A DNA stretch of 64,000 bases from Budorcas taxicolor (GCF_023091745.1 NC_068913.1:19424001-19488000); one strand, 5' to 3'. Positions 1 to 12,889 are shown, counted from the stretch's first letter. Notes: generated by a model not told the origin, from the letters alone. Made by a program: numbers and translations.

Positions 1-290
1 AACTATTTGCTTAGGCTTCGGCTGTCCTAGCCAACCGCTGACAAAGATGTTACTCACCACTGGATTTGGGACCTGGGTGGTAACCAGGTAGTTACCTGAA
101 GTCAAACCATAATACATCTGTTAATGGGTAAATGGTGACAAGTCAGCAAGTGGTCGCCATGCTACAGGAATTTGTCTTGTGAAGTGGGCAAGAATTCCAT
201 CAAAAAAAGTTAAACAGAGAGTGACTGACTTTATATGTATTATATATATGGTATATAACTTAAATTATGTAGGGCATATATAAAATTATA
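1..290. other. Unique intergenic or intronic sequence
   Basis: I recognise no repeat or gene here. On the minus strand a consensus-like splice donor (gtgagt, about 43-48) sits near a short pyrimidine-ending AG, but the implied exon would be only about 40 bases and its acceptor is weak, so I do not call it. Confidence 0.4.
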
Positions 291-311
291 TAGATAGATA
301 GATAGATAGAT
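291..311. repeat. (TAGA)n microsatellite
   Basis: About five tandem TAGA units lie directly against a BovB-tail-like fragment. Simple tracts often sit at the 3' ends of retroposons, so this may be the expanded tail of the adjacent element. Confidence 0.85.
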
Positions 312-378
312 GCTGCTGTTTAGTCACTCAGTTGTGTTCAACACTTTAGCAACCCCACGTGCTGTAGCCTGCTGGTAG
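312..378 (-). mobile_element. BovA / BovB 3'-end fragment
   Basis: The plus strand reads like the complement of a BovB 3' terminus: a diverged form of the cagtcactcagt...gtgt motif, then a 'gcaaccccacg' block and a 'gtagcctgctgg' block. Only about 65 bases remain. It could equally be a BovA SINE tail, which derives from the same BovB sequence. Confidence 0.6.
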
Positions 379-474
379 TATGGAAGTATATTTTAAATAA
401 CCTGATTTCAATATTTTAGCAACTTTATTAAGAGTTAATTAAAATGCCATACAATTCACTAATTTGAATATACA

Positions 475-2919
475 ATTTGAATGATCCTATGAAGAACTCC
501 AAGACATTCTAGAACTAACAACAAAAAAGATATCATTTTCATCATAGGGGATTGGAATGTAAAAGAAGAAATTCAAGCAAGACTTGGAGTAGCAGGCAAG
601 TTTGGCCTTGGTGTATAAAACTAAACAGGGCAAAGGCTAACAGAGCTTTGACAAGAGAACACACCGACCATAGCAAGCACCCTCTTCCAACAACACAAGA
701 GGTGACTCTACATATGTACATCACCAGACAGTCAATACTGAAAAAAGATTGAGAATCTCTATACAGTCAGCAAAAACAAGGCCTGGAGCTAACTGTTGAT
801 CATGAGCTTCTTATTGCTTAAAAATTCAGGCTTAAATTGAAGGAAGAAGGGAAAAGTACTAGGTCATCTAGGTATGAACTAAATAAAATCCTTTATGGTT
901 ATACAGTGGAAGTGACAAATAGATTTAAGTAATTAGATGCAATAGAGTGTCTGAAGAACTATGGACTGAAGTTCTTAACACTGTACAGGAGTGGGTGATC
1001 AAAACCATCCCCCAAAAAAGGAAATGAAGAAGGCAAAATGGTTGTCTGAGGAGGCCTTACAAACAGCCAAGAAAAGAAACGAAAAAGCCAAAGGAGAAAG
1101 AGAAAGATGCACCCAACTGAAAGCATAGTTCCAAAGAGCAGCAGGGAGAAATAAGAAAACCTTAAGTGGACAATGAAAGGAAAAAAGGAAAACAATAGAA
1201 TGGAAAAGACTAGAGATCTCTTTAAGGAAATTGGAGATACCAAGGGAGCATTTCATGCTCAGATGGGCATAATAAAGGACAGAAATGGCAAAGACCTAAC
1301 AGAAGCAGACAAGATTAAGAAGAGGTGGTAAGAATACACAGAGTAATTGTCCTATTATGTCTTAAAGACCTGGATAATCAAAATAATGTGAACACTCACC
1401 TATAGCCAGACACCCTGGACTATGAAGTCAAGTGGGCCTTAAAAATCATTATTACAAACAAAGCTATTAGAGGTGATGGAATTCCAGTTGAGCTGTTTCA
1501 AATCCTAAAAGATGATGCTGTTAGAGTGCTTCACTGAGTATGCCAGCAAATTTGGAAAACTCACCAGTGGCCACTGACTGGGAAAGCTCAGTTTTCATTC
1601 TAAACACAAAAGACAGGTGTCAAAGAATGTTCAAACTACAGTAAGATAGTGCTCATTTCACCTGCTAGCAAGGTAATGCTGAAAATCCTTCAAGCTATGC
1701 TTGAGTCATACATGAACCGAGAACTTCCAGATGTACAAGCTGGATTTAGAAAAGGCAAAGGAACCAGAGATTAAATTGCCAAAATACATTGGATCACATA
1801 GAAAGTGAGGGAATTCCAAAAATATATCTAATTCTGCTTTATTGACTATGCTAAAGCCTTTGATTGTGTGGATCTCAACAAAATGGAAAATTCTTTAAGA
1901 GATGGGGATATGAGACCACCTAACCTGCCCCCTGAGAAACTTGTACACAGGTCAAGGAGCAGCAGTTAGAATGGGACATGGAGCAATAGACTGATTCAAA
2001 ATTGGGAAAGGAATATGTCAAAGCTGTATATTATCACCCTGCTTATTTAACTTGTATGCAGAGTACATCATGTGACATGCTGGGCTGGAATACTCACAAG
2101 CTAGCACTAAGATTTCTGGGAGAAATATCAACAACTTCAGATATGCAGATGATACCACACTAATGGCACAAAGCGAAGGGGAATTAAAGAGCTTCTTGAT
2201 AAGGGTGAAAGAGGAGAGTGAAAAATCTGGCTTAAAACTTAACACTCAAAGACAAAGATTATGGCATCCGGTCCCATCACTTCAAAGCAAATAGATGGGG
2301 AAACAATAGAAACAGTGAAAGACTTTATTTTCTTGGGCTCCAAAATCATTGCAGTTCGTGACTACAGTCATGAAATTAAAAGACCTTTTTGCTCCTTAGA
2401 AGAAAAGCTATGACAAACCTAGACAGCCTATTAAATATCAAAGACATCACTTTGTCGACAAATACCCATCTATTCAAAGCTATGGTTTTTCCAGTAATCA
2501 TGTATGGATGTGAGAGCTGGACCATAAAGAAGGCTGAGTGCTGAAGAACTGATGCTTTCAAACTTTGGTGCTGGAGAAGACTCTTGAAAGTCCCTTGAAC
2601 CGCCAGTAGATCCAATCAGTCAACCCTAAAAGAAATCAAGCCTGAATATTCATTAGAGGGATTGATGCTGAAGCTGAAGCTCCAATATTTTGGCCACCTG
2701 ATTCAAAGAAGGAATTCATTGGAAAAGATCTTGATGCTGGCAGGATAGAAGGCAAGAGGAGAAGGAAGTGACACAGAATCTTATTTTTAGATGACATCAC
2801 CAAATCAATGGAGGTGAATTTGACAGACTCCTGGAGATAGTGAAGGACAGGGAAGCCTGTCATGCTGCACTCCATGGGGTCAAAAATAGTTGGACGTGAC
2901 TTAGTGACTGAACAACAAG
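475..2919 (+). mobile_element. BovB (RTE) LINE, old 5'-truncated copy
   Basis: RTE LINEs encode one polyprotein with an N-terminal APE-type endonuclease and a reverse transcriptase (RT) that reverse-transcribes its own RNA at a nicked target. This copy starts inside the endonuclease region: the GDWN motif is readable near 548-560. It runs through the linker (about 780-1350), the RT (about 1380-2250) and the C-terminal region (about 2270-2880), and ends at a degenerate gactgaac tail. All frames carry stops and frameshifts and no stretch longer than about 100 codons survives. It is clearly more diverged than the copies at 8.4 and 37.6 kb. The short reading frames on either strand here are remnants, not genes. 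Confidence 0.93.
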
Positions 2920-2920
2920 T

Positions 2921-3790
2921 ATAAAATTCAGTAGTTTTTAGCATATTCAGAGATAAGTGCAGTAATTACCACAGTCAATTTTATTAGATTTTTATCAACT
3001 CTGGGAGAACCCTTACACTTTAGCTGCCTCTCTTGCCTTCACCACTTTCTTCTAAGTTCTAAGTGACCACTAATTTGCTTTGTGTCTCTTGATTTCCCAA
3101 TTCTCAACATTTCTTATGAACAGGATCATATACTCTGTTCTTTTTGGAACTGGTTTCTTTCATTAAGTGTATTATTATCAAGGTTCATCTAAATTGTAGC
3201 AGTTTTCAGTACTTCATCTCTTTTTATGACTGAATGATGCTTCATTGTATGGATATATTTTATTTTGCCTACCCATTTGTTCTTGGATGGGCATTTGGAT
3301 TGTTTGCCCCTTTTGGCAATTGCAAATAGTGACTCTAAACATTCATTCGCAAGTTTGTTAAAACTGACTGTTTTCAGTTATGTTAGGTATATACCTGGAG
3401 AGCAATTGCTGGATCATAAGGTACCTCAATGTCTAATCCTTCAAAGAACTGCCCAATTCTTTTCCAAATTTGTTCCAGCTTTTTATATTCCCCACCCTCC
3501 TCCCCAGTAGTGCAGATGAGAGATCTGATTTTTCTGTATCTTCCCCAACATTTGCTATCACGTGACTTTTTTCTTAGCTCTCTTAGTGTGTAGGAAGTGG
3601 TATCTTAATGTGATTTTGATTTCATTGCTCTGACGGTTAAGGATGCTGAGCATCTTTTCATGTCCTTATTATCAATTTGTATATTTTGTATGGAGAAATG
3701 CCTATTCAGATAATTTTGATCATTTTATATTGGGGTTATTCTTTCAACAGTTCATAGTCTGTTTAGATCATTTCCTTACGAAGTTTGGCT
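2921..3790 (-). mobile_element. Ancient L1 3' region (L1M-type)
   Basis: Read on the minus strand this matches the 3' part of old mammalian L1s. Recognisable antisense blocks include the 'catcaccacaa'-like 3'-UTR region at 2945-3010, the 'gaactggtttctttcatt' block near 3147 and the 'tttgatttcattgctctgacgg' block near 3615. No reading frame survives. A plus-strand 81-codon frame at 3265-3510 lies entirely within it and is fortuitous. The neighbouring BovB abuts its 3' end. Confidence 0.7.
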
Positions 3791-3976
3791 TAATTTTAAA
3801 AATTATATTCTAGTTAAGCTCTCAAACCCCAGTTGGCCTTCTTTTTAAAAACCTGATCAAAATGAAAATAAGTTAATTCCATGCCTTTGTTAGATAATAT
3901 TTTTCAAATATTTTACCTCACATAAACCTCTTAATATTCTCATGAGTTGGGTATTACAAATATCTACACATAACTT

Positions 3977-5552
3977 CAGAAGAACTGTACAAAAAAGATC
4001 TTCATGACCCGGATAATCACGATGATGTGATCACTCCCCTAGAGCCAGACATCCTGAAATGTGAAGTCAAGTGGGCCTTAGAAAGCATCACTATGAACAA
4101 AGCTAGTGGAGGTGATGGAATTCCAGTAGAGCTATTTCAAATCCTGAAAGATGATGCTGTGAAAGTGCTGCACTCAGTATGCCAGCAAATTTGGAAACCT
4201 CAGCAGTGGCCACAGGACTGGAAAAGTTCAGTTTTCATTCCAATTCCAAAGAATGCTCAAACTACTGCACAATTGCACTCATCTCACATGCTAGTAAAGT
4301 AATGCTCAAAATTCTCCAAGCCAGACTTATGCAATATGTGAACCGTGAACTCCCTGATGTTCAAACTGGTTTTTGAAAAGGCAGAGGAACCAGAGATAAA
4401 ATTGCCAACATCTGCTGGATCATGGAAAAAGCAAGAAGTTCTAGAAAGCCATCTATTTCTGCTTTATTGACTCTGCCAAAGCCTTTGACTGTGTGGATCA
4501 CAATAAACTGTCGAAAATTCTGAAAGATGGGAATACCAGACCACCTGACCTGCCTCTTGAGAAACCTGTATTCAAGTCAGGAAGCAACAGTTAAAACTGG
4601 ACATGGAACAACAGATTGGTTCCAAATAGGAAAAGGTGTACGTCAGGCTGTATATTGTCACCCTGCTTATTTAACATATATGCAGAGCACATCATGAAAA
4701 ACGCTGGGCTGGAAGAAGCACAAGCTGGAATCAAGATTGCCGGGAGAAATATCAATAACCTCAGATATGCAGCCAACACCACCCTTATGGCAGAAAGTGA
4801 AGAAGAACTAAAAATCATTTTGATGAAAGTGAAAGAGGAGAGTGAAAACGTTGGCTTAAAGATCAGCATTCAGTAAACTAAGATCATGGCATCCAATCCC
4901 ATCACTTCATGGGAAATAGATGGGGAAACAGTGAAAACAGTATCAGACTTTATTTTTTTGGACTCCAAAATCACTGCAGATGGTGATTGCAGACATGGAA
5001 GTAAAAGTCGCTTACTCCTTGGAAGAAAAGTTATGACCAACCTAGATAGCATATTCAAAAGCAGAGACATTACTTTGCTGACTAAGGTCCATCTAGTCAA
5101 GGCTATGGTTTTTCCTGTGGTCATGTATGGATGTGAGAGTTGGGCTGTGAAGAAAGCTGAGCACCAAAGAATTGATGCTTTTCAACTATGGTGTTGGAGA
5201 AGATTCTTGAGAGTCCCTTGGACTTCAAGGAGATCCAACCAGTCTATCCTAAAGGAGATCAGTCCTGGGTGTTCTTTGGAAGGACTGATGCTAAAGCTGA
5301 AACTCCAATACTTTGGTCACCTCATGTGAAGAGCTGACTCATTGGAAAAGACACTGATGCTGGGAGGGATTGGGGACGGGAGGAGAAGGGGACACCAGAG
5401 GATGAGATGGTTGGATAGCATCACCAACTCGATGGACGTGAGTTTGAGTGAACTCCGGGAGCTGATGATGGACAGGGAGGCCTGGCATGCTGAGATTGAT
5501 GGGGTCGCAAAGTGTCGGACACGACTGATCCACTGAACTGAACTGAACTGAA
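3977..5552 (+). mobile_element. BovB (RTE) LINE, 5'-truncated copy
   Basis: The copy begins just before the RT domain, at the 'agaagaactgtac' block, and reaches the gaactgaactgaa terminus. Fragments of the RT are open at 4027-4302. Motif A is degraded (Phe-Ile-Asp-Ser rather than Phe-Ile-Asp-Tyr, near 4465), and the YADD motif reads Tyr-Ala-Ala-Asn near 4765-4778, so the catalytic aspartates are lost. The C-terminal region is open over 147 codons (4886-5329) and again at 5342-5536, with the Arg-rich segment and the 'SLSELREL' block typical of the BovB C-terminus. I see no clear target-site duplication. Confidence 0.95.
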
Positions 5553-8376
5553 TGGATCAAGCAAAAATCTCTTGGTATGATTTATATTTAAGGCTCTCTA
5601 AGATGTGGTGTATATCTGAACATAGGCTTCTCTTTAGCTTAACAAACACTCACAGGCTATGCTTCAGTTTTGGTGAAATCTTTCTCATTTCCATTTATTT
5701 GGCTTTTTCATTCTCTAACTCCAATCTGATAGCTGTCTGCAGCACCAACTACATAATTTGTGGGGTCTCTATTTCAAAATGCAAGTAAAAAGTGCTGTTA
5801 ATAGAACTAAAATATAAAACTATTTTTTCCCTCTAATGGTCTTTCTGTAGACTTGTCAAATTGCTTTTACTTCCATTTGATGCCATTCTAAGTGAAGAAA
5901 AATTTAAATTAAAATTTATTGGCAAGAATTCTTCCATTTATCGTTATATTGTGCTATGTCAGTTTTAAAGGCAAATAATAAGTTGAATCCCTAAAATCAG
6001 ACGTCTCATATTTTGTAGCTCTTATATGCATATGTATCTTGTTCTTACTGGAACAGTAAAATAATGCACAAATTAGCTCAAAATTAGCTGTCTTTATTTC
6101 AATTCTTGTTGTATGCATATTGTACCATGCTACCTTCAGCCCACCAATGGATAAAGAAGAACTGAAATGAAGAAGTATGGGATGGGCTGTCTTTACATTT
6201 CTTTTTTTGTCATTATTTTCAGCATAAGTAGCTGGCTAACACAGAAAAATAACACATGTAATAACAGGTGTAAGGCTCTTTAACTCGTTGTGTTTCTAGG
6301 AAAACCACCTCTTTCTTTCTGCATTTGAATCAATATTTGATTCAGAGTGAAAGTGGGGCTATAAATGTGATACTCTTGCCTTATACTCACTGAGTCTTAA
6401 TGAATTCTCACGCATCACAGGTCCACAGGTATCCTATGATCATGGGGCATGGTCAGCACTATCTGGTTCAACTTGAATGGCACTTGTTTTCTGTACTGTT
6501 TTACATTTACAGGCTAAGTGTAAACATGAAATCTCATAACAGATTGGATATATTTTTCATCTAGAATATTTGCTTTAGCAGAAAATGCTATTCAGAGTAA
6601 AGGAAAGATCTCACCATATTGTGTGAACACATTTTAAAATACTGTGTCACACAAAATATTTTCAAAACACATCAGGCTGTTAACTTAAAATTAGGCCTGG
6701 TGTGTGAAACTGTAAGTAAACACAGCTCTCATCATTCAGGTCTGTCCAAGTCTGGTCATGCCTTGAGCTGCAGTTAGGCAAGCCACCTTGCCACTCCAGC
6801 CAAAGCCTTACCACCTTCCATTTCTGCTCAAATGGAACTCATGTCTGGGCCCTTCTAAAACCAAGTTAAAACTCTTACCAAAATCAAGTGAACACTCCTT
6901 AAACCAGGTTGATCAGTCATTGAAATCATTTTCTTGAGGACTTATTACCAAGTTACTACAGAAGTAGATACTAAATTGTTTTTTTGATGACTTTCCTCAA
7001 ATCTTGACTAACTAATAACTAACTCTGACCTAGAAAGAAAGTTAGAGATAGATTTGCTTCTTTTTCATAAGATAGGGAAATGAGTTCTGATGGGGAGGAA
7101 TTATATATATATATATTCTATAGAATATATATATATATATTCTATTATGGCTATGTAGAAGTTTCATTGGTGTTTTTCTAGTAACTTAATGAAATAAAGT
7201 GAGGGCTTTACGTTCAAGTATTTGAAAAAAAATAAAGTAACTGGGTAGAGCAAGTTTAGGTAGACTGCAGGCAGACAAAACAAGTATCCCATGACACAAG
7301 CAGTAGGTGTCAGGAGCTATAAATCAGGGACCCTGACACTCCTGATGCCCTTTACAGTCTATTTTTGGTGATGATTCAGCAGTGGACGCCCCTCCCTAAG
7401 GCAGCATTTTGCTTTAGGTGTTCAAATTTCAGCAGTGATTTTAGTATGTTGTCAATTGTCTTTGCCAGTGTAGATCAACATTGCTGAATGGCTGCACATG
7501 CAGAATTGTAATGAAAGCCTGTTGTATAAATCCTTTCAGATTTGTCAAGACAAGCAACCTCCAGTTATATCTTAATATGAGTTGAAAGGCCCACCAATCT
7601 ATATTCAAACACAATAATATTTTAATATTATCTTCTAAATAAACAATGTGAAAAACCATGAATCAGTTAAAAATCCTAAATAAAAATTTTGGCTATTCCT
7701 CAAAGTATGGTTAAATTTCATTCTTTGCAATTTTAGGGCTATGATCATTCTTCCTAATTTTTTAGAGTATGAATACAGAAAATTATCAAAAACTGTGTTG
7801 CATTAAAGTAGATGTTTTCTTCTAATTTCCCACATTAAAAGGTGTGTGTACAGTGTATACAATAACAATAATATTCTAAACATTAAACTTATCCAAATTC
7901 ATTGAAACATAAAATAATACTAAATGTGAAGGCTGCCAAGTACATTGAAACATAATATTAACATATTTGGGAAAAAATTATGTTGGTATGGTGATGAAGA
8001 TATGTGTTATTAGGATGAAATGCTAGATCCTTCTGTAGTTGTTATTCACAGCTTTTGGAAAATTATAGATCTCCAAAGATATTTTTAGTTCAGATTCAGT
8101 AGAAATATATCTTCACACTCACACATCATCTTCCTTGTATCCAAGTGTTGCTTCAAATTATGTGATGCAATGAAATTATTATGTTAAAATCTCAGGTTTA
8201 TGTTTTAATGGAAATAAGACCACAATATAAACTGTATTTCAAAAACTATTAATTTTACATAAAATGCTAAAAATTATGAGTCAGAACTCAGGAAAGTCTA
8301 TGCATTTAAAGTATTGTATATGTATCATACATATATCAAAATTAGATTTAAACTGATTTAAAAATTAATATTTTCT
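5553..8376. other. Unique AT-rich sequence
   Basis: About 2.8 kb without a recognisable young repeat or coding exon. It contains the AT palindrome at 7102-7139. A short GC-richer patch (about 6740-6860) is not assignable. Short open frames at 5552-5788 and 7441-7659 have no protein-like features. Confidence 0.5.
7102..7139. repeat. Perfect 38-bp AT-rich palindrome
   Basis: Two (AT)n arms flank ttctatagaa. Each base from 7102 to 7120 pairs with its partner from 7139 down to 7121 with no mismatch. The structure can form a cruciform or hairpin and resembles short palindromic AT-rich repeats. Its simplest origin is a microsatellite. Confidence 0.9.
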
Positions 8377-9013
8377 AAACTGCCATAGGAGCTGCGGCTG
8401 CACAGGTGGAGGAGGGCTTGGAGGAGCTACTCCACTTTCAAGGTCAGGAGGGGCGACTGTGAGGAGATACCCTCTTCCAAGGTAAGAAGCAGTGGCCACA
8501 CTTTGCTGGAGCAGCTGTGAAGAGATACCCCACATCCAAGGTAAGAGAAACCAAAGTAAGACGGTAATGTTGTGAGAGAGCATCAGAGGGCAGACACACT
8601 GAAACCATAAATCACAGAAAACAAACCAATCTGATAACACTGACCACAGAGTTGTCTAACTCAATGAAACTAAGCCAAGCCATGTGGGGCCATCTGGACC
8701 GGCGGGTCATGGTGGAGAGGTCTGACAGAATGTGGTCCACTGGAGAAGGGAATGGCAAACCACTTCAGTATTGTCGCCTTGAGAACCCCACGAACAATAT
8801 GAAAAGGCAAAATGATAAGATACTGAAAGAGGAACTCCCCGGGTTGGTAGGTGCCGAATATGCTACTGGAGATCAGTGGAGAAATACTCCAGAAAGAATG
8901 AAGGGATGAAGCCAAAGCAAAAACAATACCCCGTTGTGGATGTGACTGGTGATAGAAGCAAGGTCCGATGCTGAAAACAGCAAAATTGCATAGGAACCTG
9001 GAATGTCAGGTCC

Positions 9014-9241
9014 ATGAATCAAGGTAAATTGGAAGTTGTCAAACAGGAGATGTCAAGAGTGAACGTAAACATTCTAGGTATCAGCGAACTAAAATGGACT
9101 GGAATGGGTAAATTTTACTCAGGTGACCATTATATCTACTACTGTGGGCAGAAATTCCTTAGAAGAAATGGAGTAGCCATCATGGTCAACAAAAAGTCCG
9201 AAATTCAGTACTTGGATGCAATCTCAAAAACAACAGAATGA
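9014..9241 (+). pseudogene. BovB APE-type endonuclease fragment
   Basis: Seventy-five codons of the N-terminal endonuclease survive. They include the 'ILGISELKWTG' segment, where the Glu belongs to the conserved metal-binding core of APE-like nucleases, and an 'RRNGVAIMV' strand. The frame closes at TGA 9242 although the sequence continues to resemble endonuclease in other frames. It is part of the BovB at 8388-11809, and the stop in the downstream GDWN motif makes it non-functional. Confidence 0.85.
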
Positions 9242-10202
9242 TCTCTGTTTGTTTCCAAGGCAAATCATTCAATATCACGGTAATCCAAGCTTATGTCCCA
9301 ACCAGTAACACTGAAACAGCTGAAGTTGAATGGTTCTATGAAGACCTACAAGACTTTTTACAACTAACACCCAGAAAAGATGTCCTTTTCATTATAGGGG
9401 ACTAGAATGCAAAAGTAGGAAGTCAAGAAACATCTGGAGTAACAGGCAAATTTGGCCTTGGAGTACGGAATGAAGCAGAGCAAAGGCTAATATAGTTTTG
9501 CCAAGCAAATGCACTGGTCATAGCAAACACCTTTTCCAACAACACAAGAGAAGACTACACATGGACATCACCAGATGGTTAATACTGAAATCAGATTGAT
9601 TATATTCTTTGCAGCCAAAGATGGAGAAGCTCTATATAGTCAGACCGGGAGATGACTGTGGCTCAGATCATGAACATCTTATTGCCAAATTCAGACTTAA
9701 ATTGAAGAAAGTAGGGAAAACCACTAGACCATTCAGGTATGACCTAAATCAAATCCCTTATGATTATACAGTGGAAGTGAGAAATAGATTTAAGGGACTA
9801 GATCTGATAGACAGAGTGCCTGATGAACTATGGACGGAGGTTCATGACAATGTACAGGAGACAGGGATTAAGACAATCCCCAAGGAAAAGAAATGCAAAA
9901 AAAGCAAAATGGCTGTCTGGGGAGGCCTTACAAATAGCTGTGAAAGGAAGAGAAGTGAAAAGCCAAACAGAAAAGGAAAGATATAATCATCTGAATCCGG
10001 AGTTCCAAAGAATAGCAAGGAAAGATAAGAAAGCCTTCCTCAGCAATCAATGCAAAGAAATAGAGGAAAACAACAGAATGTGGAAGACTAGAGATCTCTT
10101 CAAGAAAATTAGAGACACCAAGGGAACATTTCATGCAAAGATGGGCTTGATAAAGGACAGAAATGGTATGGACCTAACAGAAGCAGAAGATATTAAAGAG
10201 AT

Positions 10203-10838
10203 GTGGCAAGAATACACAGAAGAACTGTACAAAAATATCTTCAAGACCCAGATAATCACGATAGTGTGATCATTCACCTAGAGCCAGACATCCTGGAATG
10301 TGAAGTCAAATGGGCCTTAGAAAACATCACTACGAACAAAGCTAGTGGAGGTGATGGAATTCCAGTCGAGGTATTTCAAATCCTGAAAGATGATGCTGTG
10401 AAAGTGCTGCACTCAATATGCCAGCAAATTTGGAAACCTCAGCAGTGGCCACAAGACTGGAAAAGGTCAGTTTTCATTCCAATCCCAAAGAAAGGCAATG
10501 CCAAAGAATGCTCAAACTACCAAACAATTGCCCTCATCTCACATACTAGTAAAGTAATGCTCCAAATTCTCCAAGCCAGGCTTCAGCAATATGTGAACGG
10601 TGAACTTCCAGATGTTCAAGCTGGTTTTAGAAAAGGCAGAGGAACCAGAGATCAAATTGCCAACATCTGCTGGATCATGGAAAAAGCAAGAGAGTTCCAG
10701 AAAACCATCTCTTTCTGCTTTATTGACTATGCCAAAGCCTTTGACTGTGTGGATCACAGCAAACTGTGGAAAATTCTGAAAGAGATGGGAATACCAGGCC
10801 ACCTGACCTGCCTCTTGAGAAACTTATATGCAGGTTAG
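10203..10838 (+). pseudogene. BovB reverse transcriptase fragment
   Basis: A 211-codon open stretch covers the N-terminal half of the RT. It contains 'NKASGGDGIPVE', 'RSVFIPIPKKGNAKECSNY', 'ALISHTSKVML', 'FRKGRGTRDQIAN' and motif A 'FCFIDYAKAFDCVDH' with its catalytic Asp. It ends at a TAG at 10836-10838, where the family normally reads on through Gln. Motif B (GVRQG) and YADD lie downstream in shifted frames. Upstream it overlaps the frame at 9823-10269, so at least one frameshift separates the linker from the RT. Confidence 0.9.
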
Positions 10839-11820
10839 GAAACAACAGTTAGAAGTGGACATGGAACAACAGGCTGGTTCCAAATACGAAAAGGAGTACG
10901 TCAAGGCCATATATTGTCACCTTGCTTATTTAACTTATATGCAGAGTACATCATGAGAAATGTTGGCTGGAAGAAGCACAATCTGGAATCAAGATTGCCA
11001 GGAGAAATATCAATCACCTCAGATATGCAGATGACACTACCCTTATGGCAGAAAGCAAAGAACTAAAGAAAGTCTCAAAGAAAGTGAAAGAGGAGGGTGA
11101 AAAGTTGGCTTATAGCTCACCATTCAGAAAACTAAGATCATGGCATCTGGTCCCATCACTTCTTGGGAAATTGATGGGGAAACAGTGGAAACAGTTTCTG
11201 ACTTTATTTTTGGGGGGCTCCAAAATCACTGCAGTGGTGACTGCAGCCATGAAAGTAAAAGATGCTTATTCCTTGGAAGGAAAGTTGTGATCAACCTAGA
11301 TAGCATATTAAAAAGCAGAGACATTACTTTGCCAAGAACGGTACACCTAGTCAAGGCTATGATTTTTCCTGTGGTCATGTATGGATGTGTGAGTTGGACT
11401 GTGAAGAAAGCTGAGCGCCAAAGAATTGATGCTTTTGAACTGTGGTGCTGGAGAAGACTCTTGAGGGTCCCTTGGACTGCAAGGAGATCAAACCAGTCCC
11501 TCCTAAAGGAGATTAGTCCTGGGTGTTCATTGGAAGGACTGATGATAAAGCTAAAACTCCAGTACTTTGGCCACCTGATGTGAAGAGTTGACTCATTGGA
11601 AAAGACTCTGATTCTGGGAGGGGTTGGTGTCAGGAAGAGAAGGGGACGAGAGAGGATGAGTTGGCTGGATGGCATCACTGACTCGATGGACATGAGTCTG
11701 AGTGAACTCCGAGAGATGGTGATGGACAGGGAGTCCTGGCGTGCTGCGATTCATGAGTTCGCGAAGAGTTGGACACTACTGAGCCACTGAACTGCAGTGA
11801 ACTGAACTGAAACTGCCATA

Positions 11821-12798
11821 ATTTTTTTTTCTTAAAAAAAAACAGATTAATAGCTTTGAGTAGAACAATTACCTAATAAAATAGTATAGAATGGTCTTAA
11901 TGTACTATATAAATATTTACACTTCAAAGAATAGCATAATATGGAATTGCCGGATATTATGTGCTATTTATGTTTTACTAAGGGTTTTTTATAAAAGTGA
12001 ACAAGTGAGAGCTCCTTTAAAAAAATTCCCTAGGATAATATACATGAAAAATATTATATGTCCACATTTAAGCCACCTGCTTTACATGCTGGTTTTCTCT
12101 TTTAGAAATGAAGCCATTCTGTATTTGCTTTAAGCTATTCTGATTGCAAATGCTCTTTTCATGAAAACCAGCTGTGCTAAGTAAATGCAAATATGTGTCA
12201 TAGCACAATTTACTGAAGGGACAGAGCCAAAAGCACAACCTTTGGCTGTGCTAATTAACTGTGAATCCGACCTTCATCAGAGACTATTGTGTAATACTCC
12301 ATGAAAATCTTCTAGGTATATGAAGTAGTTTAACAACATGCCAGTTATATGAATCTAGCGATATGCAAGAGTTAATAAAGCACCAATAAACTACAGTCAA
12401 CTTAAAATGTGGTCATTTTTAACTACCTGAAAATACTTCAGATTAAGAGCTTGCATGGTGTGAATTACAGATTAATCAAATATCAGATCTTCTGGTCTTA
12501 AGTGGTGACATCATTAGTAGGACTTATTCATACAAGTGACTGGTAAATACACTTCTTGGTATTCAGTAAGTCATTTCAACAAAAATTGGCTTCTGTATAG
12601 TTTATAGGGAAGTTTTTAAAAATGGATAAGACACAATTTCTTTCCATGGTGATTATTGCATTTTGTGGGAAAATACAGTATCAAGGTTACCATGTTGCAA
12701 AGATTCTTCATTCACACAGGTTATGCTTATCACTCCTTTAATCATGATATAGCCTCTTCTGTGAAGGGGGTTCCCTGAGACTCTGCAGAACACACAGG
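11821..12798. other. Unique AT-rich sequence
   Basis: The stretch begins with the short T-run after the BovB target duplication. I recognise no repeat or exon. Confidence 0.45.
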
Positions 12799-12840
12799 GC
12801 TATATGTGTGTAGCTATATGTGGTGTAGCTATATGTGATG
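12799..12840. repeat. Short tandem repeat, about 15-bp unit x 3
   Basis: Three imperfect copies of gctatatgtg(t)gta lie head to tail. This is a local minisatellite-like duplication with no other significance visible. Confidence 0.8.
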
Positions 12841-12889
12841 GCCTTTTACAACAGGAAAAATTGAAAAACAACAAACTGTTAGAGAGGAC

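Larger units (their letters stand above)
8388..11809 (+). mobile_element. BovB (RTE) LINE, near full length, with TSD
   Basis: This is the most complete sense copy. It starts with a GC-rich 5' leader carrying three copies of a 'gagataccc...ccaaggta' unit (about 8417-8555). The APE endonuclease follows (GTWNVRSM near 8994-9018, open at 9014-9241), then the linker (open 9609-9986 and 9823-10269), the RT (open 10203-10838) and the C-terminal region (11140-11583, 11596-11790), ending in gaactgaactg. The 11-bp direct repeat aaactgccata flanks it at 8377-8387 and 11810-11820. Disabling lesions include a stop in place of Trp in the endonuclease GDWN motif (near 9402), a stop at 10836-10838 after RT motif A, and a frameshift near 10960. 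Motif A (FIDYAKAFD) and a YADD-encoding stretch near 11022-11036 remain readable. The copy is not autonomous. Confidence 0.97.

Noticed and set aside
1..120. Possible 40-base minus-strand exon with a gtgagt donor
   Set aside because: The acceptor is weak, the segment is very short, and two of three frames contain a stop. One good donor hexamer is expected by chance in this length.
8400..8560. CRISPR-like array
   Set aside because: The three spaced units are BovB leader repeats with diverged units and no uniform spacers. The genome is mammalian.
11226..11693. 155-codon minus-strand frame
   Set aside because: It is the antisense shadow of the BovB C-terminal region; similar antisense frames recur in most BovB copies for the same reason.
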